Notes under the pieces: generated by a model
Seen by the model: the letters and a program-made list of their open reading frames with translations, nothing else
Told to the model about the DNA's origin: nothing
The model's database searches: none
Assembly: GCA_050248995.1 (NCBI GenBank)
Contig: JBFWRI010000014.1
Coordinates: forward strand, 1 to 50,326
Reading direction: 5' to 3'
Length of the DNA stretch: 50,326 nt
Origin: JBFWRI01 sp050248995
Lineage (GTDB): Bacteria > Pseudomonadota > Alphaproteobacteria > JAIXQD01
Translations under genes and position numbers: made by a program
Shown here: positions 24,617 through 33,100 of the stretch, piece by piece
How the letters are laid out: each line of letters begins with the position of its first letter
Numbering within the stretch: position 1 is the stretch's first letter

Positions 24617-26004
24617 GCGGCCAACGTTGCCGTTTTTCTGATTTTGGTATTTGGCGGCACGGCGCGGCGGTTTTTGGCGACAGCGGCTGATGTCAGCGTG
24701 CTGATATGGTCGCACCAGATGTGCGGCAGGTCGCCGCGGTATTCATCGGCCGGGGCGATCAGCAGGGTCGTCCAGCCGTTCAGCAGGCCGGCGCGCACGT
24801 CGCGCGGCGATGTGCAGACAAGAATAACTTCTTCATCGTCTTCGCTATCCATCGCCGTCGCTTCATCCATTGTGTAAGGTTTTTTGTGGGGTGTAAGTCC
24901 GGCGCCAATCTGCAGGCCATAATGCAGCGCATGTGTTCTGTCGATAATTGGTTTCAGGTCGGCGGCATCATCGGCAATAACCCATTTTGTTGCCGACGGC
25001 ATGGCATAGAAAGCGTGATCGAACAGGGCGGAATCACGGTTGTCTTCGGGTTCAGCCGCATGATAGGGATGCCGCGTTTGTTCAAGCTGCCGCAGGTTCT
25101 TGGCGATAGCCGCTTTTTCAAGCTGTGCGCCAGGTTCCTGAAGTTTCAGCTTTAGGGCGTGATGCGCAACGCCGTACAGGGTAAAGGCATCTTGCGGTTT
25201 CAGGCCGTTGATCTTTTTGCTCAGCTGCGGGTATATGGCCTCGATTTCAGCGGGCGTATATGTCGGGTCTATGCGCAGCAGGTCGCAGATGACTGACAGC
25301 AGGGCCGTTTTCACCATGGCATCGGGATAGGGAATGTTGATCGGCTTGGCCGTGCGCTGCAGGTCGCCGGTGCGGTCGGCTTCCAGCGCATAGCTGATGC
25401 CCATGCCGTTACCACGCAGGATGCGATCGCCCTTGATAGTGATATCCAGCGCATCATATAGGGCCAGACGTGCCACTTGCTGCCAGTTCATCGGGTCGAT
25501 AATTTGGCCCTCGGCGCCGCGGATATAGCCGTCGGCGGTGATGAAACCGGGAATGGCATCGATTTTATTCGCATCCAGCAGAAAGGTATTCAGGATACCG
25601 GGTTTCAGCTTTGGGTGCAGTTCCAGCGGCACGGGTTCGGGCGTTGTGTAATAGGCGCTAAGCCCGGCCTGAATTGCCTCGGCTGGCGGCGCGGCCATGG
25701 CTTCTTCGTGCGCATATGTCAGCAGCAGGGGGTTGTCGGGATGGTGATTCAGGTCGCGCGACAAAACCGGTTTTCTTTCCCAGCGGCGGAAGAATTCTTC
25801 ACCCGCTTCGCGCACCATGGCGGTGGCCGGGTCTTCGCCTTCATCTACCTTGCCGCCGAATGCCGACAGCAGGTGGGTGCCGGCAGGAACCTTGTCGGCC
25901 AGGTGGGCGGGTGTATTCCGCACATCCATGTAAAACAGGTCGCCCACCTTAACGATGGCGCCGCTAACGTTCATGACGGCTGCAGGTTTTTGTGTATCAG
26001 ACAT
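24613..26004 (-). CDS. Nudix-domain fusion protein
   Basis: 463 aa from the ATG at 26004 (a GTG at 26013 is possible). The N-terminal 180 residues are Nudix-like: GGKVDEGEDPATAMVREAGEEF matches the Nudix box except that the final Gly is Phe. Nudix enzymes cleave nucleoside diphosphates linked to another group. The rest, about 280 residues, is not recognised; a late segment (LVCTSPRDVRAGLLNGWTTLL) recalls the fourth motif of HAD phosphatases, but no DxD motif was found. Much larger than a plain Nudix enzyme. Its stop overlaps that of the thymine-pyrophosphorylase-like gene, so the two genes are locked tail to tail. Confidence 0.7.
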   Translation of the reverse strand: MSDTQKPAAVMNVSGAIVKVGDLFYMDVRNTPAHLADKVPAGTHLLSAFGGKVDEGEDPATAMVREAGEEFFRRWERKPVLSRDLNHHPDNPLLLTYAHEEAMAAPPAEAIQAGLSAYYTTPEPVPLELHPKLKPGILNTFLLDANKIDAIPGFITADGYIRGAEGQIIDPMNWQQVARLALYDALDITIKGDRILRGNGMGISYALEADRTGDLQRTAKPINIPYPDAMVKTALLSVICDLLRIDPTYTPAEIEAIYPQLSKKINGLKPQDAFTLYGVAHHALKLKLQEPGAQLEKAAIAKNLRQLEQTRHPYHAAEPEDNRDSALFDHAFYAMPSATKWVIADDAADLKPIIDRTHALHYGLQIGAGLTPHKKPYTMDEATAMDSEDDEEVILVCTSPRDVRAGLLNGWTTLLIAPADEYRGDLPHIWCDHISTLTSAAVAKNRRAVPPNTKIRKTATLAA

Positions 26005-26074
26005 TCGAATCACTTTGGTTGAAATATGCCCGCACTATACGGTGTCGTGCGCACGCTTTTCAAACAGAATAAAA

Positions 26075-26108
26075 GGCCGGAAACCCTTATTTGGCCGGGT
26101 TTCCAGCC
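26075..26108 (-). terminator. intrinsic terminator after hypothetical gene
   Basis: On the minus strand GGCTGGAAACCC pairs with GGGTTTCCGGCC (12 bp, one G-U), followed by TTTTATT. It lies just downstream of the stop at 26114 and upstream of the Nudix gene. Confidence 0.85.
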
Positions 26109-26113
26109 GGGAA

Positions 26114-26569
26114 TTACTTGCGCTTGGGCGCTTCCTTCTTTTTCTTATCCAGCGTCGGGTGTGGCACGGTTTTCGGGCGCGGCGGGATGGTCAGGTCAAA
26201 AGGCTGGTCGCAGTCGAAGCTTGAAAACAGGGTATCTTCAGAACGCGCACCCGGTTCTACCTTCCGGCCCTTATTGGCTTTGTCGCCGACTTTGCCATCC
26301 TTGAAGAAGACGATGCTCGCTTTGTTCGCAGCTAGCCATGCAGCGGTTTTATCGGCATAGGTAAAGCCTTCGATATTGAAGGTAATTTTTAATTCGGCTG
26401 ATGCCATTTGCTCAACCGACACAAGGTTGGCAATCAGCGTATCGTGCTTGCGGCCAAGGGCATCCATGATCTTGCTTTGGTGAACCATATAAGGTGATAT
26501 CAGCTTTACGCTATGCTCGTGCAGGGTGGTTGCAAGCGGGAAGCAGGTCAGTTCGGTTTTTGTTTTCAT
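26114..26569 (-). CDS. hypothetical protein
   Basis: 151 aa. A globular N-terminal two-thirds without known motif is followed by a lysine-rich basic tail (KKKKEAPKRK) that could contact nucleic acid. No signal peptide. Followed directly by a strong terminator; upstream, in its own direction, lies tRNA-Glu, so it may share the tRNA transcript or have its own promoter. A phasin-like reading (middle residues) was considered but not supported. Confidence 0.55.
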   Translation of the reverse strand: MKTKTELTCFPLATTLHEHSVKLISPYMVHQSKIMDALGRKHDTLIANLVSVEQMASAELKITFNIEGFTYADKTAAWLAANKASIVFFKDGKVGDKANKGRKVEPGARSEDTLFSSFDCDQPFDLTIPPRPKTVPHPTLDKKKKEAPKRK

Positions 26570-26605
26570 GGCAGACCTATTCTTGAAAAATGAATTTGTA
26601 AAATA

Positions 26606-26681
26606 TGGCGTCCCCTACGGGATTCGAACCCGTGTCGCATCCGTGAAAGGGATGTGTCCTAGGCCTCTAGACGAAGGGGAC
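26606..26681 (-). tRNA. tRNA-Glu (TTC)
   Basis: 76 nt with the 3' CCA encoded. Acceptor stem GTCCCCT/AGGGGAC, discriminator G, anticodon TTC in the loop CTTTCAC, and T-arm with GGTTCGAATCC. Very close to bacterial tRNA-Glu overall. Confidence 0.97.
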
Positions 26682-26694
26682 GCAGTGGGGCGTA

Positions 26695-26723
26695 GGATTA
26701 CCGGGCTTCGGCGGTGAAAGCAA
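26695..26723 (-). promoter_or_regulatory. promoter of tRNA-Glu
   Basis: On the minus strand TTGCTT, 17 nt, TAATCC. The expected start of transcription is a few nt before the tRNA 5' end. The -35 hexamer equals that at 33521. Confidence 0.5.
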
Positions 26724-26746
26724 GAATTAAATCGCCTGTTTCGCCC

Positions 26747-27160
26747 TTAATTACAGGCGGTTGGCGGCGGTTCGATCGCCGGCGGCTGTAAATCAGAGGC
26801 CTTCAGGTGCGGGAAGGTTTCCGGCGGTTTTGGGCCGCCAAAGCGGTCGACAAGAGCGTTTGTAAAATTGAGAAGTATGGATGAAACCCGCTGCACGCTG
26901 AGGATGCATTGTTGCGGGCCTTTTAGTGCAGCGGTGGCTTCTTCGTCAACGCCATGGCGGCTGATGTAGGTGATTTTCAAAAGCTGCATGCGACCCGTAT
27001 AGCGTTTTTCGGCCGGTACATATTCGCGCAGCAGCATGCGGTCGCCGATCTGGTAGCCACGGTCGTCGTTGCGCATTTCATGCTGCTTTTCGCCGCGCAG
27101 CGTCGGCCCGAACAGGTGGGGCCATGATTTGACGATATGCAGCGGGCGTATCTTCCACAT
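26747..27160 (-). CDS. DUF3850 (ASCH-like) domain protein
   Basis: 137 aa from the ATG at 27160; an upstream GTG at 27196 would place the start inside the rpsI terminator. Residues 5-65 match DUF3850, a small fold related to ASCH/PUA-like RNA-binding domains: HIVKSWPHLFGPTLRGEKQ, EMRNDDRGYQIGD, LREYVPAEKRYTGR, ITYIS. DUF3850 is common in phages and plasmids. The C-terminal part is unrelated and Pro-rich. It follows rplM-rpsI on the same strand behind a terminator. Function unknown; a role in RNA handling is inferred from the fold. Confidence 0.72.
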   Translation of the reverse strand: MWKIRPLHIVKSWPHLFGPTLRGEKQHEMRNDDRGYQIGDRMLLREYVPAEKRYTGRMQLLKITYISRHGVDEEATAALKGPQQCILSVQRVSSILLNFTNALVDRFGGPKPPETFPHLKASDLQPPAIEPPPTACN

Positions 27161-27174
27161 GCGGTGACTATAGA

Positions 27175-27205
27175 CAAAAGAAAGGGGCCAGCACAAGGCC
27201 GACCC
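27175..27205 (-). terminator. intrinsic terminator after rpsI
   Basis: On the minus strand GGGGTCGGC pairs with GCTGGCCCC (9 bp, two G-U) around CTTGT, followed by TTTCTTTTG. Placed 31 nt after the rpsI stop. Confidence 0.75.
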
Positions 27206-27235
27206 CGATCTTTGATATTTGATATAAGCTTGCGC

Positions 27236-27898
27236 TTAGCGCTTCGAGAACTGGAAGCGACGGCGGGCTTTGGCGCGGCCGTACTTCTTACGTTCAACAA
27301 CACGCGCATCGCGTGTCAGGAAGCCTTCCTTCTTCAGAACCGAGCGCAGATCCGGCTCGTAATCGCATAGCGCACGGGCAATGCCGTGACGTACAGCGCC
27401 GGCTTGGCCTGACAGGCCGCCGCCGCGCACGTTGACCTGCACATCGTACTGGCCTTCGCGGTTAGCAATCTGGAACGGCTGGTTGATCATCATACGCAGC
27501 ACGGGGCGGGCGAAGTAAACTTCAAGCGCACGACCGTTGACGGTGATCTTGCCACTGCCGGGCTTCAGCCACACGCGGGCACCGGCATCCTTGCGGGCAC
27601 CGGTCTTGTGGGCACGGCCCTGCGCATCCAGCTTCTGGACGCGTTCGGCATTCTTGGCGGCTTGTGCGGCCTGGTTAGCAGCCTTGGTGGCGGCCTTCAG
27701 GTCGGCCAGCGATTGCGGCGCAACCTTGGGGGCGGCGGCAACCGGCGCGGCAGCTTCGGTTTTCTTTTCAGCCTGCGGGCGGCCAATGCGTTCAACCTTC
27801 GGAGCGGCCTTCGGCGCACGCGGTGCACGTGAAGATGTGCCGGTTTTGCCGCCGCGGCCCTTTGAACCTGATTTCTTATCTTCGGTCTTGTCGGTCAT
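27236..27898 (-). CDS. rpsI: 30S ribosomal protein S9 with long N-terminal extension
   Basis: 220 aa against the usual 130. The S9 core is at the C-terminus from about residue 93: TGARKDAGARVWLKPGSG, NVRGGGLSGQAGAVRHGIARAL, and the basic tail RAKARRRFQFSKR that reaches toward the tRNA in the P site. The first 90 residues are rich in Lys, Ala, Pro and Gln and look disordered or helical. The extension is in frame with a clear start 15 nt after rplM, so it does not look like a mis-set start. Co-transcribed with rplM and ended by a terminator. Confidence 0.97.
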   Translation of the reverse strand: MTDKTEDKKSGSKGRGGKTGTSSRAPRAPKAAPKVERIGRPQAEKKTEAAAPVAAAPKVAPQSLADLKAATKAANQAAQAAKNAERVQKLDAQGRAHKTGARKDAGARVWLKPGSGKITVNGRALEVYFARPVLRMMINQPFQIANREGQYDVQVNVRGGGLSGQAGAVRHGIARALCDYEPDLRSVLKKEGFLTRDARVVERKKYGRAKARRRFQFSKR

Positions 27899-27913
27899 TG
27901 TGAATGTCCTCTC

Positions 27914-28405
27914 TTATCGCGTGCCGGTACGCTTGTTCTTGGCATTCTTGGCTGCCAGATCCAGCGTCTTCGGGTTTTGAGCTTCGTGCGGGTGCGTGGC
28001 GCCCTTGTAGACTTTCAGCGCGGTCATTTGCTGGCGGCGCAACGGGCCCTGCGTGATCATGCGTTCAACCGCCTTGGTGATGACGCGTTCAGGGTACTTG
28101 CCGGTTAACAGCTGGTCCATCGTGCGTTCCTTGATGCCGCCGACAGCGCCGGTGTGCCAGTAGAAGGTCTTGTCCGACAGCTTGTTGCCGGTCAGGCGGA
28201 CTTTCTCGGCGTTGATGACAACGACGAAATCGCCGCAATCGACGTTCGGCGTGAAGCTGGCCTTGTGTTTGCCGCGCAGAATCTTGGCGACTTCCGATGC
28301 CAGACGGCCCAGCACGACACCTTCGGCATCGATCAGGATCCAGTCTTTTTTCACCGTGCTTGGTTTCGCAATCGTGGTGCGGCTGACTTGTGTGTATGTA
28401 GTCAT
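27914..28405 (-). CDS. rplM: 50S ribosomal protein L13
   Basis: 163 aa. L13 signatures: KDWILIDAEGVVLGRLASEVAKIL, GDFVVVINAEKVRLTG, and the C-terminal GATHPHEAQNPKTLD. An early assembly protein of the large subunit. The SD GAGAGGA precedes the ATG and can pair with the adjacent CCTC into a small stem, which might matter for control. First gene of the rplM-rpsI operon. Confidence 0.98.
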   Translation of the reverse strand: MTTYTQVSRTTIAKPSTVKKDWILIDAEGVVLGRLASEVAKILRGKHKASFTPNVDCGDFVVVINAEKVRLTGNKLSDKTFYWHTGAVGGIKERTMDQLLTGKYPERVITKAVERMITQGPLRRQQMTALKVYKGATHPHEAQNPKTLDLAAKNAKNKRTGTR

Positions 28406-28515
28406 AGCTAAATTCCTCTCAGAGGCGCTTTTCTAGCGGGAGAGGAGAAGTAAAGTCAATAAAAATAAGCAGTTTCTTTATACGGTACTATAGTACCTTT
28501 TCATAACGCTGATGC

Positions 28516-28935
28516 CTATAAAACATGCGGCAACGTCAGTGCCTGCCGGTAAGCCAGGTCCTTGACCACCAGATGATGCGGACAGACAAAATCCGGCCGC
28601 AGGCGGATATCTTCGGTCTTCAGCGCCTCGTTCAGCTTTTTGATATCATCGGGTCTGAACAGGTATTCCTCGCCGCCTTTGGCCATTTCCTTGTCGAACA
28701 GCTGGATATCGGCTGGCGCCATATAGCCTTTGCAGCGCCCGTTCAGGCCAGCAAGGCAGGCCAGCAGGTGGTATCTGGCGCGAAACATGGTTGAAACGGC
28801 TGTCGTGGGCTGCGATAGCGGTTTTTTGCCCGCGCTGCGGCGGTGGTTGCGGATTTCAGCCACAAGTGCCCGGGCCACGGCCTGCGGATCGGTGGAATAC
28901 AGGTTGTGAGGACTTGGTAAATCTGTAACAGACAC
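28516..28935 (-). CDS. hypothetical protein
   Basis: 139 aa from a GTG at 28935 with AGGA 5 nt upstream (MSVTDLPSPHNLYST). Upstream in-frame ATGs at 28971 and 28980 lack an SD, so the GTG is preferred, though not certain. No family recognised. The middle has a run of Ala/Leu helix with several Cys (LLACLAGLNGRCKG) and the end contains PDFVCPHHLVVKDLAYRQAL. No signal peptide. It sits alone between rplM and the divergent guaC. Confidence 0.5.
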   Translation of the reverse strand: MSVTDLPSPHNLYSTDPQAVARALVAEIRNHRRSAGKKPLSQPTTAVSTMFRARYHLLACLAGLNGRCKGYMAPADIQLFDKEMAKGGEEYLFRPDDIKKLNEALKTEDIRLRPDFVCPHHLVVKDLAYRQALTLPHVL

Positions 28936-29044
28936 GAAATTCCTAACCAAAATATGTCCAGAATCTAGCATCGGAATCATCGCCGTTCAATAAAACGATT
29001 CATCCACAGCTATTTACCCGGAATCGCTTGATTTACCTGCTCGC

Positions 29045-29076
29045 CCGGGCTGTGATGAGGCCGCCTTAGCCCGGAG
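29045..29076 (+). promoter_or_regulatory. hairpin touching the guaC SD
   Basis: CCGGGCT (29045-29051) and AGCCCGG (29068-29074) form a perfect 7-bp stem with a 16-nt loop. Its last two G belong to the GGAG SD (29073-29076) of guaC, so the folded state would hide half of the SD. Confidence 0.4.
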
Positions 29077-29082
29077 ACAGAC

Positions 29083-30090
29083 ATGCGCATTGAAGCCGAA
29101 CGTAAGCTTGATTTTGACGATGTTCTTATCCGCCCCAAGCGTTCCAGCCTGAAATCACGTGCCGAGGTTGATATCCGCCGCACCTTCAAGACACCGCATG
29201 CCAAGGTCGAGATGACTGGCGTGCCCGTGATTGCCGCGAACATGGACCGCGTGGGTACGCTGCAGATGGCGGAAGCGCTTGGCAAGTATGAGATCTATAC
29301 GGCGCTGCATAAATACTACCCGCTGGAAGAACTGCAGCAGGCGCAGCTTGGCGAATTCACTTTCGTCACGTTCGGCATTGAAAATATCGACAAGATCAAC
29401 GCCACGATGGCTGGGCTGGAAAGCAACGCTGTTGGCAAGATCTGCCTTGATGTGGCCAATGGTTACACAGAAAGCTTCGTCGAATTCGTGCGCGAGGTGC
29501 GCAAGCACCATCCGAACAAGGTGATTATGGCCGGTAACGTGACCACGGCAGATATGACAGAAGCCCTGATTTTAGCAGGCGCTGACATCGTAAAAGTGGG
29601 CATTGGCCCGGGATCGGCGTGCATGACGCGCGCCATGACCGGCGTGGGCTATCCGCAGCTTTCCAGTGTGATCGAGTGCGCTGATGCGGCGCATGGCCTT
29701 GGCGGCCTGATCTGTGCCGACGGCGGCTGCAGAACACCGGGTGATGTGGCCAAGGCGTTCGGCGCCGGCGCGGATTTCGTGATGCTGGGCGGCATGTTCG
29801 CCGGGCATACGGAAACGCTGAGCGATGAACAACTGAAGAATCTGGCTGAAAACGATAACATGGTTGAATATTACGGCATGTCGTCGGAAGCGGCGATGGA
29901 CAAGTATAACGGCGGCATCGCCGCCCACCGTGCATCGGAAGGCCGCGTTGTGCGTATCGAATACCGGGGTGATGTGAAAGATACGGTGCGTGATATTCTG
30001 GGCGGTATCCGCTCGGCCTGCACCTATGTGGGCGCGGCGTCGCTGAAAGAGCTTTCGAAACGCACGACATTCGTTGTAAAAGCCCGCTAA
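29083..30090 (+). CDS. guaC: GMP reductase
   Basis: 335 aa, the size of GuaC and too short for an IMP dehydrogenase with CBS domains. It deaminates GMP to IMP with NADPH. Signatures: KLDFDDVLIRPKRSSL at the N-terminus, MAGNVTTADM, the active-site loop GIGPGSACMTR with Cys near 180, GCRTPGDVAKAFGAGADFVMLGG, and EYYGMSSEAAM. ATG with GGAG 6 nt upstream. Followed by dnaE 14 nt later. A hairpin overlaps its SD. Confidence 0.9.
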   Translation: MRIEAERKLDFDDVLIRPKRSSLKSRAEVDIRRTFKTPHAKVEMTGVPVIAANMDRVGTLQMAEALGKYEIYTALHKYYPLEELQQAQLGEFTFVTFGIENIDKINATMAGLESNAVGKICLDVANGYTESFVEFVREVRKHHPNKVIMAGNVTTADMTEALILAGADIVKVGIGPGSACMTRAMTGVGYPQLSSVIECADAAHGLGGLICADGGCRTPGDVAKAFGAGADFVMLGGMFAGHTETLSDEQLKNLAENDNMVEYYGMSSEAAMDKYNGGIAAHRASEGRVVRIEYRGDVKDTVRDILGGIRSACTYVGAASLKELSKRTTFVVKAR

Positions 30091-30104
30091 TACAAGGGTT
30101 ATTG

Positions 30105-33100
30105 ATGACTATTGATTTTATTCACCTGCGCAACCACACGGCTTATTCGCTGTCGGAAGGTGCGATTAAAACAAAAGATCTGCCGAAGCTGGCCGTAAAA
30201 AACGGCATGCCGGCGGTTGGTATCACCGACACCAATAACATGTTTGGCGCGCTGGAGTTCGCCATGGCGGCGGCTGATGCCGGCGTGCAACCGGTGATGG
30301 GTTTGCAGATCGATGTGGCGCTCCCAGACGGCAAGGGGGCTGCGCCGGTTGTGTTGTTCGCGCAAAACCAAAAAGGTTTTCAAAATCTTCAGAACATTTC
30401 AAGCCATGCGTTCCTGCATTCCGAAAACCCGATTTGCATTACGCCCGATACATTGCAGCAATACAACGAAGGCATTATCTGCCTAACCGGCGGGCCGCAA
30501 GGATGGATCGGGAAGCAGATTATCCAGGGCCACATGGAAGATGCCGAAAGTAGCCTGAAACAGCTGGTTTCATGTTTTCCGGCGCGTTTGTATATCGAAT
30601 TGCAGCGCCACGAAAGCGAAGGCCAATGGCCGCCGGAAGCCGCAACCGAGGCAACATTCTTCACATGGGCTGACCAGTACAACCTGCCGCTGGTTGCGAC
30701 CAACGACTGCTTTTTCGCTACGCCCGACATGTTTGAGGCGCAGGACGCGTTGCTGTGCATCGCCGATGGACGTTACCTGATCGAGACCGACCGCCGGCAG
30801 CTGACGCAGGATCACTATTTCAAAAAATCCGAAGCCATGGTTGCGCTGTTCGCCGATGTGCCGGAAGCGCTTATCAATACCGTCGTGATTGCGCAGCGCT
30901 GCGCGTTCATGCCCAAATTCACCAAGCCGATCTTGCCGCCGTTCCCGGGCCTGCCCGAAGACACGACGGCTGAAAAGGAAATGCGCAAACAGGCGCGGGC
31001 GGGCCTGAAGCAACGCATCAAGGAATTGCCGTATGATGTTGATGAAAAAGCCTATAAAGACAGGCTGGAATACGAATGCGCCATCATCGAGCAAATGGGG
31101 TTTGCCGGTTACTTCCTGATCGTTTCAGACTTCATCAAGTGGGCGAAGGATAACGACATCCCGGTCGGCCCAGGCCGGGGTTCGGGTGCGGGTTCCGTTG
31201 CGTCGTGGTCGATGCAGATCACTGACCTTGACCCGCTGCGCTTCAACCTGCTGTTCGAGCGCATGCTGAACCCTGAACGCGTCAGCATGCCCGACTTCGA
31301 TATCGATTTCTGTCAGGACCGCCGGGACGAAGTCATCAACTATGTGGCCGAACGTTATGGCCGTGACCGCGTGGCGCAGATCATCACCTTCGGTGCGCTG
31401 AAGGCGCGGGCAGCATTGCGCGACGTCGGCCGCGTGCTGCAGGTGCCGTATCCGGTTGTTGACCGCATCTGCAAGCTGGTGCCGAACAACCCCAATAACC
31501 CCGTCAGTCTTGCGGAAGCCATTGCAGGAGAGCCACTTTTGCAACATGCCCGCCAGACGGATACGCAGATTGCGCGCATGATGGATATCGCCATCAAGCT
31601 GGAAAACCTGTACCGCCACGCATCAACCCACGCGGCTGGCGTTGTGATCGGCGACCGGCCGTTGACCGAGATGGTGCCGATGTACCGCGACCCCGCCAAC
31701 GGCATGCTGGTGACGCAGTACAACATGAAAATGGTAGAAATGGCTGGCCTGGTGAAGTTCGACTTCCTTGGCCTGAAAACGCTGGACGTGCTGCAGATCG
31801 CCACCAAGATGCTGGCCGCGCGCGGCGTTGATATCGATCTGCTGCAACTGCCGCTGGATGACAAACCGACATTCGAACTGCTCTGCCGCGCCGATACGAC
31901 AGCCGTGTTCCAGCTGGAATCGAGCGGAATGCGCGATATTCTGCGCAAGCTGCAACCCAGTGTTTTTGAAGAGATTATCGCGCTGGTGGCGATGTATCGG
32001 CCCGGCCCAATGGATAATATTCCTAAATTTTTGGCCACCAAAAAAGGCGAGGAAGAGCCTGATTATATCCACCCGCTGCTGGAGCCGGTGCTGAAAGAAA
32101 CCTATGGCATTCCGGTATATCAGGAACAAGTGATGCAGATTGCGCAGGTGCTTGCCGGTTATACGCTGGGCGGTGCCGACTTGTTGCGTCGCGCGATGGG
32201 TAAGAAGATCAAGGCGGAAATGGATGCGCAGCGCGAAGTGTTCATCGAAGGCTGCAAGAAAACCAACAAGCTGGATGAGAAATTCGCCAGCATGGTGTTC
32301 GACTTGATCGAGAAATTCGCTGGTTACGGTTTCAACAAATCGCACGCTGCTGCCTATGCGCTGATTGCCTACCAAACGGCATACCTGAAGGCCAATTACC
32401 CGCTTGAATTCATGGCTGCATCAATGACCTACGATATGGCCGATACCGATAAACTGGCTATTTTCCGCGAAGAACTGCGCATAAAAGGCGTGCCGCTACG
32501 CCAGCCCGATATCAACCGCAGCATGCCCACATTCACCGTTGAAGATAACGGCATTCGCTATGCACTGGCGGCGCTGAAGGGTGTTGGCCGGCAGGCGATG
32601 GAAGCGCTGATTGCCGAACGCACAAAGAACGGCCTGTTCACGTCGGTGCAGAATTTTCTGGAGCGTTGCGACAGCCGTGTCATCAATAAGAAGCAGATGG
32701 AATCGTTGATCAACGCCGGTGCGTTTGACAGTTTAGAGCCGAACCGCGCCCTGCTGTTTGAAAACGTGGAGATGATGACGCGCCATGCCGCCAGCCTGAA
32801 TGACGAGCGTGCGACGGGACAAATCAGCCTGCTGGCCGACGACAAGGTATCGCAGAACCTTAAGTTCAAAACCGTGATGCCATGGGACGATTTGACCAAG
32901 CTGCAGAACGAGCAGAAGGCTATCGGTTTCTATTTAACGGCACACCCGCTGGATAGCTTCAAGGCGCTGCTGGAACGCCTGAAAGTGCTGCCTTCCACCA
33001 CGCTGGCCACGGCGCAGGCGGGAACGTTGATTAAGCTGGCCGGCATTCCGGTCGCGTTCAAAGAGCGCACGGCAAAGACCGGTAGCAAGTATGCGTTCGC

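Noticed and set aside
22530..24624. 12-bp word GCTTAGGCGGCC at two gene ends as a repeat or attachment site
   Set aside because: Explained by Ala-stop codons of interlocked convergent genes at both places.
26606..26681. tRNA-Glu as an attachment site for an integrated element
   Set aside because: No integrase, direct repeat of the tRNA end, or phage gene cluster is visible in the flanks.
31355..32375. Long minus-strand frames within dnaE
   Set aside because: Shadows of dnaE; unlikely composition and no start signals.
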